A stretch of DNA of 64,000 nucleotides from NCBI RefSeq assembly GCF_000471905.2, contig NW_006498137.1:275047-339046 (forward strand). The letters are read 5' to 3'. Of the stretch, positions 48,601 to 60,600 are shown piece after piece. The notes beneath the pieces are model-generated. The model had not been told where the DNA came from, searched no databases, and saw nothing but the letters and a program-made list of their open reading frames with translations. Each line of letters opens with the position of its first letter. Within the stretch, counting starts at the first letter, position 1. Origin of the DNA: Amborella trichopoda. Lineage: Eukaryota; Streptophyta; Magnoliopsida; Amborellales; Amborellaceae. A program made the translations under genes and the position numbers.

Positions 48601-51600
48601 TTTTTTTTTTAAAATCACAAAACACGAACACACTTAGGATGCTCACTTCTAAAAGTGCTGTCCCTGTTGCGGACGTATCAATGTAACACTTCTTGCCAAA
48701 GTTAATTTGCATCAAGTCTGTATAGATTTGATGGTAGAAGTGCGCTGCTGTTTTTGATGCATGGGCCATGTAGGATATGGCAGGGTCTTACCATCAGAGA
48801 TTGGTGGCATTTCAGGGATGTTATAGAGATTCCACTTCCTTTAAATATGAAGTAACGATATTTTCATGGAAAACTGACTGGGAACTTGATACTTAGTCTG
48901 GTCTGAGGCTTCAAGCATTTATGGGCGTTTGAAATATTTTGTAAATCTGTTTTCCTTTTGTTGATATGTGCTGCATACGTGTCATATACATGCTGTACTC
49001 ATTTTATTCGGTGAGAAGAGACTTATCAATGCAGAGAGAGAACTCTTAAGTGGTATTTGGTAGAATCTCTTCATATTTATTTTTGTGACAGTGTTGTACT
49101 TTCTGAGAATAGAACATGCCTCTATGTTGCTAAAAAATGCCATTCTGCTTTATTAGCTGCTGATGAATATGTTACAAATTTCGTTCTTTTGTTTGTGTTT
49201 GCAGTCAGTTCTGGTAACTGTTGACCGTCATGAATGGTATGCTCCAGCGCAGATATACACTCGAAATGATAGTACTGGTTTGTGGATGCCGAGGCCTGCA
49301 ATACCCTCACAGCCACTATGTAACCCTGCTACTGTCAGTTATGATGAAAAAGAAGTAATGTGTAGGACAATAGCATCAACTGGTGGAGAATCTGGTATTC
49401 TTGAAACCAGAACCTCATGTACAGAGATGGAGGGAATGAATGGAAATGGTAGAATACAAACTAGTGGTGAAAGTAGTCCCAGTACACCCTTATTTCAAGA
49501 AGAATCAAATGACCCCAAAAGGGGGGATACAAAGAGGAGAAGAATGCAGGAGCAATTAGCAGACCAAGGGATGTTATCAGACTCTATACACGAGCCAAGA
49601 GAAGAAATCTTAGAAGATGCCCAGAACTTGGATAATACTGAGCCTATGGATGATTGGGGTGGAACTGCAGCTAATGCTTCAAAGGCCGAACAAGTAATAG
49701 AAGCCACTCTAGTAATGTTTGAGGTAAAGTATGCATCTAAATTTAACATTATTCTGGATTTTGTGGCATAAGAAATGGGATAATGTTTAATATATTGATG
49801 CAGGGAAATTTGAGGGAAATAGTAAAAACAACAAGGAGCAAAGCTAAACAAAAGCACAAGTCAAAGAAACCTAGGGTTTCTTCTCTATGCCTCAAGCTAG
49901 GGTTCCAGGGCGCCACACACCTTATATGTTATATGTGATTGAGCCTCTCAAGGCTCCACATACCTTATATATTATAATTCTCATACAATAATTAAAATGA
50001 CTTATATTTCTTAATTTAAACTTAAATTTTGTAATGACAAATTTACCCATGTGAATAGAACTCGTGAATTGCTCTCATGAATAGTACTTGTGAATAATAC
50101 TCATTAAATAAATAAACTATAAAAACCCAAGAATTCCTAGAAACTAAAAAACTTAAATTCAAATAAGTATAATTTTTCCATCCATCATTCTCTCCTGGTT
50201 GGAGAAAACTCATCCTCAAGTTTTTAAGTGTGCTAAGATGAATTCAGCATAAAAAATACCTTATTCAACTTTCTTTTTTTTGTTGGCTCAAATATCATTC
50301 CTGGTAAAAAAAATTCCTCAATAAACGGATCTTGATATGTATATTGAGGAATCAGGGCCACAATTTGCAGATTGGGAATCGACCAGGCTTACACTCCATT
50401 ATTCTGATTCCAATGCCCTAAATCTCTTGAATGCTCCACCTCTACAATATTAATGAGGTCTTAAAAGGCCATGATTTGGATTAGTCCTCCTTGTTGCCTT
50501 CTCTCCATATTCTTCACCCTCTTCCAAAATCTCTTTATCATTATCTTGATCCTTATCATAGATATCTTGTTGTTCATCTAAGTATAATATCGAAGATTGG
50601 TGGTGAATTGCAATCAACAACTTGCTGATTTTTTATGCAATTTATATCAAAATCAATAATCTCATCCTTCAAATCGAAAACCCTAGAGTGATGTTTTCAG
50701 CATCTAGGCTTTTATCGCTATCCTCATCACCCGACTCCACACTCGGAGCGCGAAAGTGAAAAGTCTTGTACTCGAGATCCTCTTGTTCATTAATGAGGCT
50801 CGCGAACTGCTGTGCCAGTTGTTGTACTTGCCTTTCAAGTTCCTCAATTTTGTCATCTATGAGATCAAGGAGTGGATCTACAAAAATCCCCTTATAGGGC
50901 CTCTTCTCGCTACCATAGGTTTGCCGAAATCACAAACCCTAGATAAATAATCAACAAAAATTGCTGAAATCAACAAGATCTAGGTTGTTTTGGCAAAACT
51001 TTAGCCAAAATCAGCAAACCCTAGACCCCACTGTAACTTCCCCTCATTTTTGTTAGCCTAAGGAGCCAAAAAAAGTGGCGCTACAGTAACTCCGTACATG
51101 CTACAGTACTGAAATCAAAATATACATCCTTTGAAATTGAATAGAAATAAAAATAAGTATAATTTTTCCCTCCACCATATTTCCATCCTATAAATGCTAG
51201 GAAAGTCTGATCTTTCTTATTAAACTCAGTATATCCATCCTATATGCTAGGAAAGTTTGGTCTTTCTTATTAAACTCAGTATAACCATCCTATAAATGCT
51301 AGGAAAGTTTGACCTTTCTTATTAAACTCAGAAAGCACCTCCATTATTTCGTAACCCAAATTTCTTTGAGCCCATTTAGTGGTTCTTCTTTGTCACTGAT
51401 GCCTCTTGGGCATGATATCAGCAAAAATGTTGAGATGCCCTTTCAATTGTTTCCTGGGAGTCTGTGATGCCTATCACAGTAAATTACAATCAACAAACTT
51501 AAATTGGTACCTGTAGAAAAGGTACAAAATTATATGGTTATTGAGATCCTGAAAGTGCAGAACTCAGCATGTCCTTTTCTTTCTGATTTTTTATCACTTA

Positions 51601-54600
51601 AGCAGATGATACCTATAAAATGATGATTAGATTTGATTGATATATGAACTACATAAATGGAAAACTATTGAGAAAATTGAAAGCAAATGTTCCAGCAAAG
51701 AATGGAATTTTAACATATTCTTTGCTGACATGATAACGCATATGATTATTATTTCTATTTGAAAGGAAAGGGCCCACATGCATAAATTAGTGTTAGAAAT
51801 TCATAATTGTGTTCTTTTTACTCTCTTGCTATTTAACTATCGGGGAATTTCAAATCTCTCCTGATGATCATATCATTAACTGTTTTCTTTTTATTAAAAA
51901 GCCATATTAATGTCTCTGATGTTATCAGAGGAGGTAATAAGTTAATGAGTTAGAATATGTTGTTATTTACTCTTTTCAGGCTCTATTGACTGTTGAAATC
52001 ACTAACCAATTGCAGGTGCATGTACCACCGTCATGCATGCTTGATGGTGTGCACTCACAACATTTTTTCGGAACAGGAGTTATCGTCTATCATTCACAAA
52101 GCATGGGTTTGGCTGCTGTTGACAAAAATACTGTAGCTGTATCTGTTTCTGATGTAATGCTTTCATTTGCTGCATTTCCAATGGAAATTCCTGGGGAGGT
52201 AGTTACTGATTTTGAGCTTGTCTAACTCCAGTGAGAATTAGACTTGAAATAGACCCACTAAAGATTCCTTGCCTTTGCACATCAGGTTGTTTTTCTCCAC
52301 CCAGTGCATAATTATGCTCTGGTTGCCTATGATCCTTCTGCTTTAGGAACAGCAGGTGCTGCCGTTGTTTGCGCAGCTGAACTTCTTCCTGGTATGTTTT
52401 TCACTCGAAATATAGTCTTTTTTATCTTTCCTTACCTAATGATTCAGGGTCTTGAGTGTGTGGCATGTGTGGAGAGAGAGCCTGTGTGTATGTGAGGGGA
52501 GGTGGGTGAGAAGAAGCTTTCAGCTACAACTTAATCTGCCAAACTCTGGCAATCCAAATCTCAACTGCAGATACTATGTAGTGGGGAATTACAAATCAAC
52601 AATTTCTCAATATCTTTTGGTTATATTTTGTTTCTTGTGTGATGTTATCGGCATATTGGAGAACTTCAAGTAGCTTGTTGGCTGGTTGCATTAATTTAAT
52701 TGAGGTTATGTTTATGTGATGTCCTGAACCTATTGAAATTTGGTTATTGTGCGGTCCTGTTCTTTTCTAGATTGCTGATTCTGTATGGGGCAGACCTATG
52801 CTTCATTTATATTTACGATCACGTTTGGGACTATTTTCTTGGCCAAGCATGTGTATTCCTACTTGTGAATTTAAATTCAAGGACATTGCTTGGAAAAAGT
52901 TTACATTAGGTCAACACATTAAAATATAAAATTTGATCATCACAACATCGAGATTTAAATAGGGAGAAAAAAAGAGATTTCAAGTCCTAAAAATAGTACC
53001 TCTTGCAATGCATTATTTGAACCATCCATTTTTAAGATTCTCATGCGTCTATATATCTGCTTGATTTGAGCCAGTTTTGGATTTTAAATTTTTATAATTA
53101 GAGATAAAAATAGATTCTCGCACCATTCTTAGAATTTTCGATGCCAAACTTACATCTCATGACGAAATATGAAGGTGCATCTTAATTTGATTGTTGAAGG
53201 TTGCAACCTTATGCAAACCACACCCTTTATGTTTTGATCTTGAGAGAGTTGCTGGTAATTGGCAGAAAATGAATTATTGGCCCTTTAGAGTTATGTACCT
53301 TTGCATATATAAATATATGGGCTTATCGATTGATCAGGGGAGCTCACATGTAAATTCTTACTTGCAGCACCCTCATATTCAGTTTGCAGATGCATTGTAT
53401 AAGTGTATCTGCATTTATGTCTCAGTAACCTTTTGTTGATGAGAATCAGCAATGTCGAACATTTTCCTGGATATAGTCTTTTGTCTTTCAAGGTTTTTCT
53501 TGGCCAACAGTCCTCGGTTGCATGTTGCATTTTGGATGTCTAGATTTTCGTTGACCTTTTTGACAATATTTCCTGCTACATAGGCTAAAGATGCAAGCCT
53601 AAAATTGGATGATTGGAAGCTGAAAGTGTTACATTTGTGAAAACAAATCACACAAGTGGGAGTTTTATTTAACTTTTCTCTCTTTTATTTTGGACCATTG
53701 GATTGCATCTAATCCAATAGTTGTGGTGTTGTAGGAACTTTCCTCTTTTAAAAGAATTAAAACCCTTTTGTTTAGAGAGAGAAAGAGCGAGAAATAGAGA
53801 GATTGGGCTGCAATTTGGGTTTTCTCTTGAGAGCTTGGTATGCTTTGTTTTAGAGAGAGAGAGGAAAAGGCTTGAACTCCATTGTGGGTTGGCTGTGTGC
53901 CTTGTTTTAGTGAGAGAAAGTGTTAAAGAGAACCCATTTTTATGGGTGTTATTGGTGCTTTGTTTTTGGGCTCTGTTTAGAGTGAGAAATGACTGCTGGA
54001 AATTGATATTTTGAGCTCGACTTCACCTTGTAATCTTTCCAAATCAGTAAGTAAAGTGTCGCGCCATTCTTCCGTGGATGTAGATCACGATTTGTGATCG
54101 AACCACGTTAAATCTTTGTACTATGTGGATTGAATGTTGCTGGATTTTTCATTCCATAGTTTTGCTTTGATATTGTGTAGTTTTCATTGCTTGTTTATAT
54201 TGATATGAATGCACAATAGCTGTGAATGTTGTAAACCCTTGCTGATTTTTCACCAATCGACCCAAACAATTGGTATCAAAGCTTAGGGTTTGTTCTTCAT
54301 TGTGTCTGTGAAGAAAGGGGTTTTTTTGCTATTGTGGTTATTTGTTATATTTTTTCTTGAAAATGGAAAGGGCAATGCGATTTGAAAAATTAAATCAATG
54401 TAATTGGCCAATATGGAAAATGATGATAGAAGATGATCTTGTTGGAAATGAATTGGATTGGCTACTTCAAGGTAAGCGGGCCATGCCTGTTGGAATGGAA
54501 GATTGGGAATGGGATGTTCTTGATCGAAAATGTTTGGCAGCTATTAAACCATGTATTTCACCATCATTTTTATTTGATGTTTGTCAATGTAAAACATCTG

Positions 54601-57600
54601 CAAAGCTTTGGCAATCTTTAGAGCAATCTTTTGAGCAAACCTTTGGTGCAAATAAAATGCATGCGATGAAAAAATTATTTCTTTTGAAAATGAAAGAAGG
54701 TGCTACAATTAGGTCGCATGTGAGTGAATTTAATTCAATTTCTACATGATTGAAGTCTTTGAAAGTGAATTTGGATGAAGAAGTGTTATGTTTGCTTTTG
54801 CTGAGTTCTTTGCCTGCTAATTGGGATACCTTGGTTACCACTGTGACTGATACAATGGGTAACAAGTTTAATTTAAAAGATATTGTAGCTTCATTGTTAA
54901 ATGAATAGACTAGAAAGGCATCCACACAAATACTTACTAAATCAAATCAAGTATTGGCAGTAGGAGATGATGAAGAACACAATATAGAGACCAACCCTAT
55001 GGATTTAATAAGGGCAATTCTCATAGCAGAGGCAAGTCCAAGTCACAGGGTAAGAAAGTTACTTGCTGGTATTGCAAGAAATCTGGGCACACAAGGAAAG
55101 ATTGTTATGCTTTGACGAATAAGCAAAAGGCTAAGGTCAAGGATAGCCATGCCGAAGCAATTACAGATTCAGATGGTGAAGATGGGGTCACTTTTAGTAT
55201 TGCATGCACAACATTGTCTATTGCATATACTTGGATTTTAAACTCTGGTGCTTCATTTCATGTTTGCCCATAAATGTCATATTTTTCATCCTACACAGAT
55301 GTGGATGGTGGGCATTGGAAATGTTGTTATCAAACAATCAGATGGAAAGAAGCACACATTGAGAAATGTGAGGTATGTTCTTGAGTTGAAGAAAAATCTC
55401 ATTTCAGTCGGACAGTTAGATGACACTAGTTTCATAGTGACTTTTGGAAATGGGTCATGGAAGATTTCAAGAGGTTGTATGACATTGTTGAAAGGGAAAA
55501 AAGATGGGAGTCTCTACACTCTTCATGGCACAACTCAAAGGAATGATGCTGCAGAGAAGATCGTAGCTACAGCTAGTAAGCATGAGGATATGCAAATTTG
55601 CCATAGCCGTTTGGGTCATCTCAGTGAGCATGGTATGAAGGAATTGCAAACTCAAAATCTTATTCCTATTTCTAAGCATTATGTTCGTGATTTTTTTGAT
55701 CATTATGCCATGGGTAAGCAGCGTAGAGTGAGTTTTAAAAGAAATGAATCTCATAGAAAAAGTAAAGCATTAGAATTGATTTATTCTGATGTTTGTGGCC
55801 CTGTTAATGTTAAATCTATTGGTGGAGCTTCTTATTTTGTCACTTTTTTATATGATTATTCTAGAAAGTGTTGGTTGTATCCATTGGCATCTAAGGATCA
55901 AGTTTTTGAAGTTTTCAAAGTTTTCAAAGCCAAGGTTGAAGAAGAAACAGAGAGATTTATAAAATGCTTGCAAACAGATATTGGTGGTGAATATTGTTCG
56001 AATGCTTTTGATACTTTTTGTAAAGAGAATGACATTCCCAGAGTAAGGACTGTTCCTGGGACACCACAATAAAATGATGTCATTGAGAGGATGAATATGA
56101 CCATCATTGAAAAAGTAAGAAGCATACTATCACAATTTGGTCTTGGTAAGCAATTTTGGGCAGAAGTTGTTAATGCAGCTGTATATTTGATCAATAGTTC
56201 TCCTAGTGCACCTTTGAATGGTGAAATACCTGAAATTCTATGGAGAGATAAAAGTGTGTCATATGAACACTTGATAACATTTGGGTGTGAAGCTTATGTT
56301 CAAGTGCCCAGTGAAAGTAGAGCCAAGCTGAATGCTAAGTCAAGATGTGCTTTTCTTGGGTATGGTGGTGATGATAGAGGTTATAGGATTTGGAATCCTG
56401 TTGCAAAGAAGACTATTAGAAGTTGAGATATTCTCTTTAATGAGAATGTAATGTTTGCTGAAAAAGAAGTAGGAAGAGCCGAAACAAAAAAGGCTTATTG
56501 TGGATATACAAGAAGCAAATCCCATTGTTTCACCTCGGCAAGTGCAAGAGAGTCAAGCTCAAGCTCAAGACAATTTTGATGGAGGTGATGCTAGTTATGA
56601 GAATGACACTGAGTTAATTCAAGATGACGAAGGGTTATCAGTTACATCTGAGCTAGAATTGAGAAGATTCACACGCCCTCACAAGCCCACACAAAGGTAT
56701 TCGCCTTCTTTATATTATGCTTTGTGTACTGATAGTGGTGAGCCTGAGTCTTTTCAGGAGGCTATTTATTGCCCTAATGCTGCAAAGTGGCATAAGACAA
56801 TGGAGGAGGAGATTGATGCTTTGCATAAGAGTGATACGTGGGAGTTGGTGGAACTTCCACATGGAAAGAAAACATTAAAGAATAGATGGGTATATGCTAT
56901 TAAGTGGGAGGCAAATGGTCTTATCGATATAAGGCCAGACTCGTAGTGAAAGGTTATGGGCAAAAACCAGGTGTTGATTTTAATGAATTTTTTGCTCCTA
57001 TGATTAAGCGTAACTCTATGAGAGTTGTTTTATCTTTGGTTGCTAACTTGAATTTGGAGCTAGAACAACTTGATATCAAAACTGCCTTCTTGCATGGTAA
57101 TCTCAATGAAGAAATTTTTATGTGTCAACCTGAAGGTTTTAAGAACAAAACCAATCCTAACTTGGTTTGCAACTTGAAAAAGGGATTGTATGGTTTGAAA
57201 CAAGCATCTAGGCAATGGTATAAGAAATTTGACAGTTTTATGCTAGGTGAAGGTTATTCTAGATGCGATTTTGATCATTGTGTGTACTTCAAAGGTTCAA
57301 CATATCATTCTTTTACTGTTTTGTTGCTTTATGATGATGATATGCTTGTTGCTAGCAATGATCTGAGTGAAATCAAGCGTTTAAAGCTTGATATGTCCAA
57401 GCATTTTGCCACCAAGGATCTTGGACCAACCAAGAAGATTTTGGGCTTCCACATCCATAGAGACAGAAAACAATGTAAGCTTTGGTTAAGTCAATCTGAA
57501 TATATTTCTAAAGTTCTTGAGCGCCTCAATATGATTGATTGTAAACCTGTTTTTACACTATTAGCTGCACATTTCAAGTTGGCTAAAAGAGACTCTCCAA

Positions 57601-60600
57601 TGAATGAGATAGATAAAGTAAGATGAAGAATGTTCCATATACTTTTGTAGTGGGTAGTTTAATGTATGCAATGGTTTGTACTAGACCTGACATTGCTCAT
57701 GCAGTGAGAGTTGTTTCCAGATTTATGTCTAATCCAGGTTGGGAACATTGGTAGGCAGTTAAGTGGATTCTTCAGTATTTGAAGGGGAAACGAAATGTAT
57801 GCTTGTGTTTTGGAAATTCATCATTGGGAGTTGTTGGTTATGTAGATGCATATTATGCAGGATGCCGTGATACTAGAAGGTCTACCACTGGATACATTTT
57901 CAATGTTGGTGGTGGTGCAGTAAGTTGGATGTCAAGGTTGCAGGATATTGTTGCCTTGTCATCAACTGAAGCTGAGTATGTGGCATCGACTGAGGCAGCG
58001 AAGGAAACGATTTGGTTGAGAAGGTTACTTGGCCAGTTTGAGGTGAAACAAGATAAATATATTGTGCATTGTGATTACCAGAGTGTGATTCATCTGGCTA
58101 AGAATGCAGCTTACCACTCTAAGACAAAGCATATTGAAGTTAGATATCATTTTATCTGATTGGCCCTCGAGCATAGAGTTTTGTAGGTGGACAAGATTCA
58201 CATTGAGAAGAACCTTGCTGATATGTTGATAAAGGTTGTCTCAACTGAAAAGAATGCGATGTGTAGAAGAATTTCGGGGTTGGAGGAGACGTAACCTCGG
58301 GTGGATGGAGAGTGGTGCATTGGTGGTTATTTCAGAGACTTTGTGTTTTGTCTTCAAGTGGGAGATTGTTACATGTGTGAAAGCAAATCACACATGTGGG
58401 AGTTTTATTTAAATTTTCTCTCTTTTATTTTGGACCATTGGATTGCATCTAATCCAATGGTTGTGGTGTTGTAGGAACTTTATTCTTTTAAAGGGAGTAA
58501 AACGCTTTTGTTTAGAGAGAGAAATTAATAGAGAGATTGGGCTGCAATTTGGTTTTCTCTTGAGAGCTTGGTACGCTCTGTTTTAGAGAGAGAAAGTGAG
58601 CAAAAGACTTGAACTCTATTATGGGTTGGCTGTGTGCCTTGTTTTAGTGAGAGAAAGTGTTAAAGAAAACCCATTTTTTTGGGTGTTCTTGGTGCTTTGT
58701 TTTTGGGCTCTGTTTAGAGTGAGAAAGGACTGCTGGAAATTGATATTTTGAGCTCGATTTCACCTTGTAATCTTCCCAAATCAGTAAGTAAAGTCTCGGG
58801 TCATTCTCCTGTGGATATAAGTCACGATTTGTGACCGAACCAAGTTAAATCTTTGTGCTTTGTGGATTGAATGTTGTTGGATTTTTCATTCCATATTTTT
58901 ACTTTGATATTGTGTAGTTCCATTGCTTGTTTATATTGATATGAATGCACAATAGCTGTAAATGTTATAAACCCTTGCTGATTTTTCACCAATCAGTCCC
59001 AACAGAAAGATGGTCAGTTGTCATTGTTCCCTATTACATGGAAGTTGAGCAAGGGGCCAAACTTTGAATAACAGGAGTCCAACTTCAAAGGACTGAGAAG
59101 CCTTCTATCCCCATAGCAGATGTTAATCTAGAACCTTACGCTCTTGCCCTCCCCATCCATGAACCTATTTCCCTACTAAAACTCTTCCCTTCCCTACCAG
59201 TCTCTCTCAAGTACTAGAGACCCTAGAAGACATACCCAATTCGTCAAGCCCTAACGTCAATTGTCGGTTAATATTTTTCTGTTTATGGTTGCCATGGATC
59301 AATAGCGTGTCCTCTGCTTGAAGGCTTGAAACGGGAGATTCAAATGTATCAGGTGATGACAAGTATCTCTTGGTTGCCAGATCATAGTTATGGGGATCTC
59401 CTACTTTTGTAGGCGATCCCTTCTAGAATCTCGATTTTGTCGCTCCCGGAACAGAGCTCTAAGGGATCTCGAATTTTAAATTTTGGGATCTCGTACCCCA
59501 AAGATAGGGATCTTGATTGTTGCTGTTAGGGATATCGATCCCAATCTTAAAGACTAAGACAACGACCAAACTGATGATTTTCTTTGTTTATAGCCAACTA
59601 GCAACACAAGTATTGCTTGCTTGTTATAAATAATGAGATCCTTGCTTCAAAGAGTGTACATAATCCTTGATTATCATATGCTTTAAGGTTGGTAACAAGA
59701 TCCCCAAAAAGTTGGGATCAAGATCCCAGAAGGTCGGGATCAAGATCCCCAAAAGGTTGGAATTTCGATCCCTAACATGTGCATTGTACGGACGGCCTTC
59801 CCAACCATAGGGATCTTTTAGCATTTCATGATCCCTTGCACCTGATCTCGATCCCGATCCTGATCCTGATCCTGATCTCGATCCCGATCCCGATCCCGAT
59901 CCCGATCCCGATCCCGGTGCCATTCCCGCTCCTGATCCCAACAACCATGTGCCAGATGGTGAAGGTGGTCATACAAGTGAATATGAAAGACTTATCTGAG
60001 AAAAGAAAAGGAAAGGGAGGTAGGGCTTTCAGATGCATGAGAAGTTTTTGGAGGGATCGATCTAGAGCTAGGCAGTGCATGACCTGACTGTTCTCTCCCA
60101 TAAGTTGCGTTTTTTTGTGCCTGATTTAACTTTGGTATTTCATGTTACACATGCCGCCACGGAAATATTCAAATGTCAATGAACTTCTATGATATATTAG
60201 AATATGACTTGTTGAAGCATGCCTATTAAAACCCACTGAAGCAATCATTGATTTTGGGGACCATATCATACTTTGATGTTATTCTAAAATTTTTGTGCAT
60301 TAAAACTGTTTTCAATGAATGGGTATCCTTTATTCCTTTTTCTTTTTCCCTTTTTCTTTTTTGGGCAGGCGCCCCAGGGGGTAATGGTATCCTTGATTTC
60401 TTGCTCCCTAGCTTTGCATAACCATGAATTGTCCTTGATTTCATACTTAATAATCAATATGCTGGTTTTTCTGGCTGCTGCAGTGTTTGCTTATCCATGT
60501 GCTTCTAAGTTTCAGATGTACATCTTAAATTAGGTTATTTTATGCATCTTTGGAATAGGAATTCTAACTTGCATTTTTCTCCTTGTCGATCATATAACTG

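Larger units (their letters stand above)
53627..59004 (+). mobile_element. Ty1/copia LTR retrotransposon, full-length but dead
   Basis: LTRs at 53627-54268 and 58367-59004 start TGTTACA and end CAACA/AAACA. The 5-bp target duplication is 'gaaag' (53622-53626, 59005-59009). A primer-binding site tggtatcaaagc (54271) and a polypurine tract aagtgggaga (58356) are present. Gag, protease, integrase, RT and RNase H occur in the Copia order. All are broken by stops, a frameshift or active-site changes. LTRs are about nine-tenths identical by eye, so the insertion is not recent. Sense to DEG7, in intron 17. Confidence 0.95.

Noticed and set aside
59624..60101. Gly-Ser and Ile-Pro repeat ORFs on both strands
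   Set aside because: Translations of the GATCCC hexamer array.
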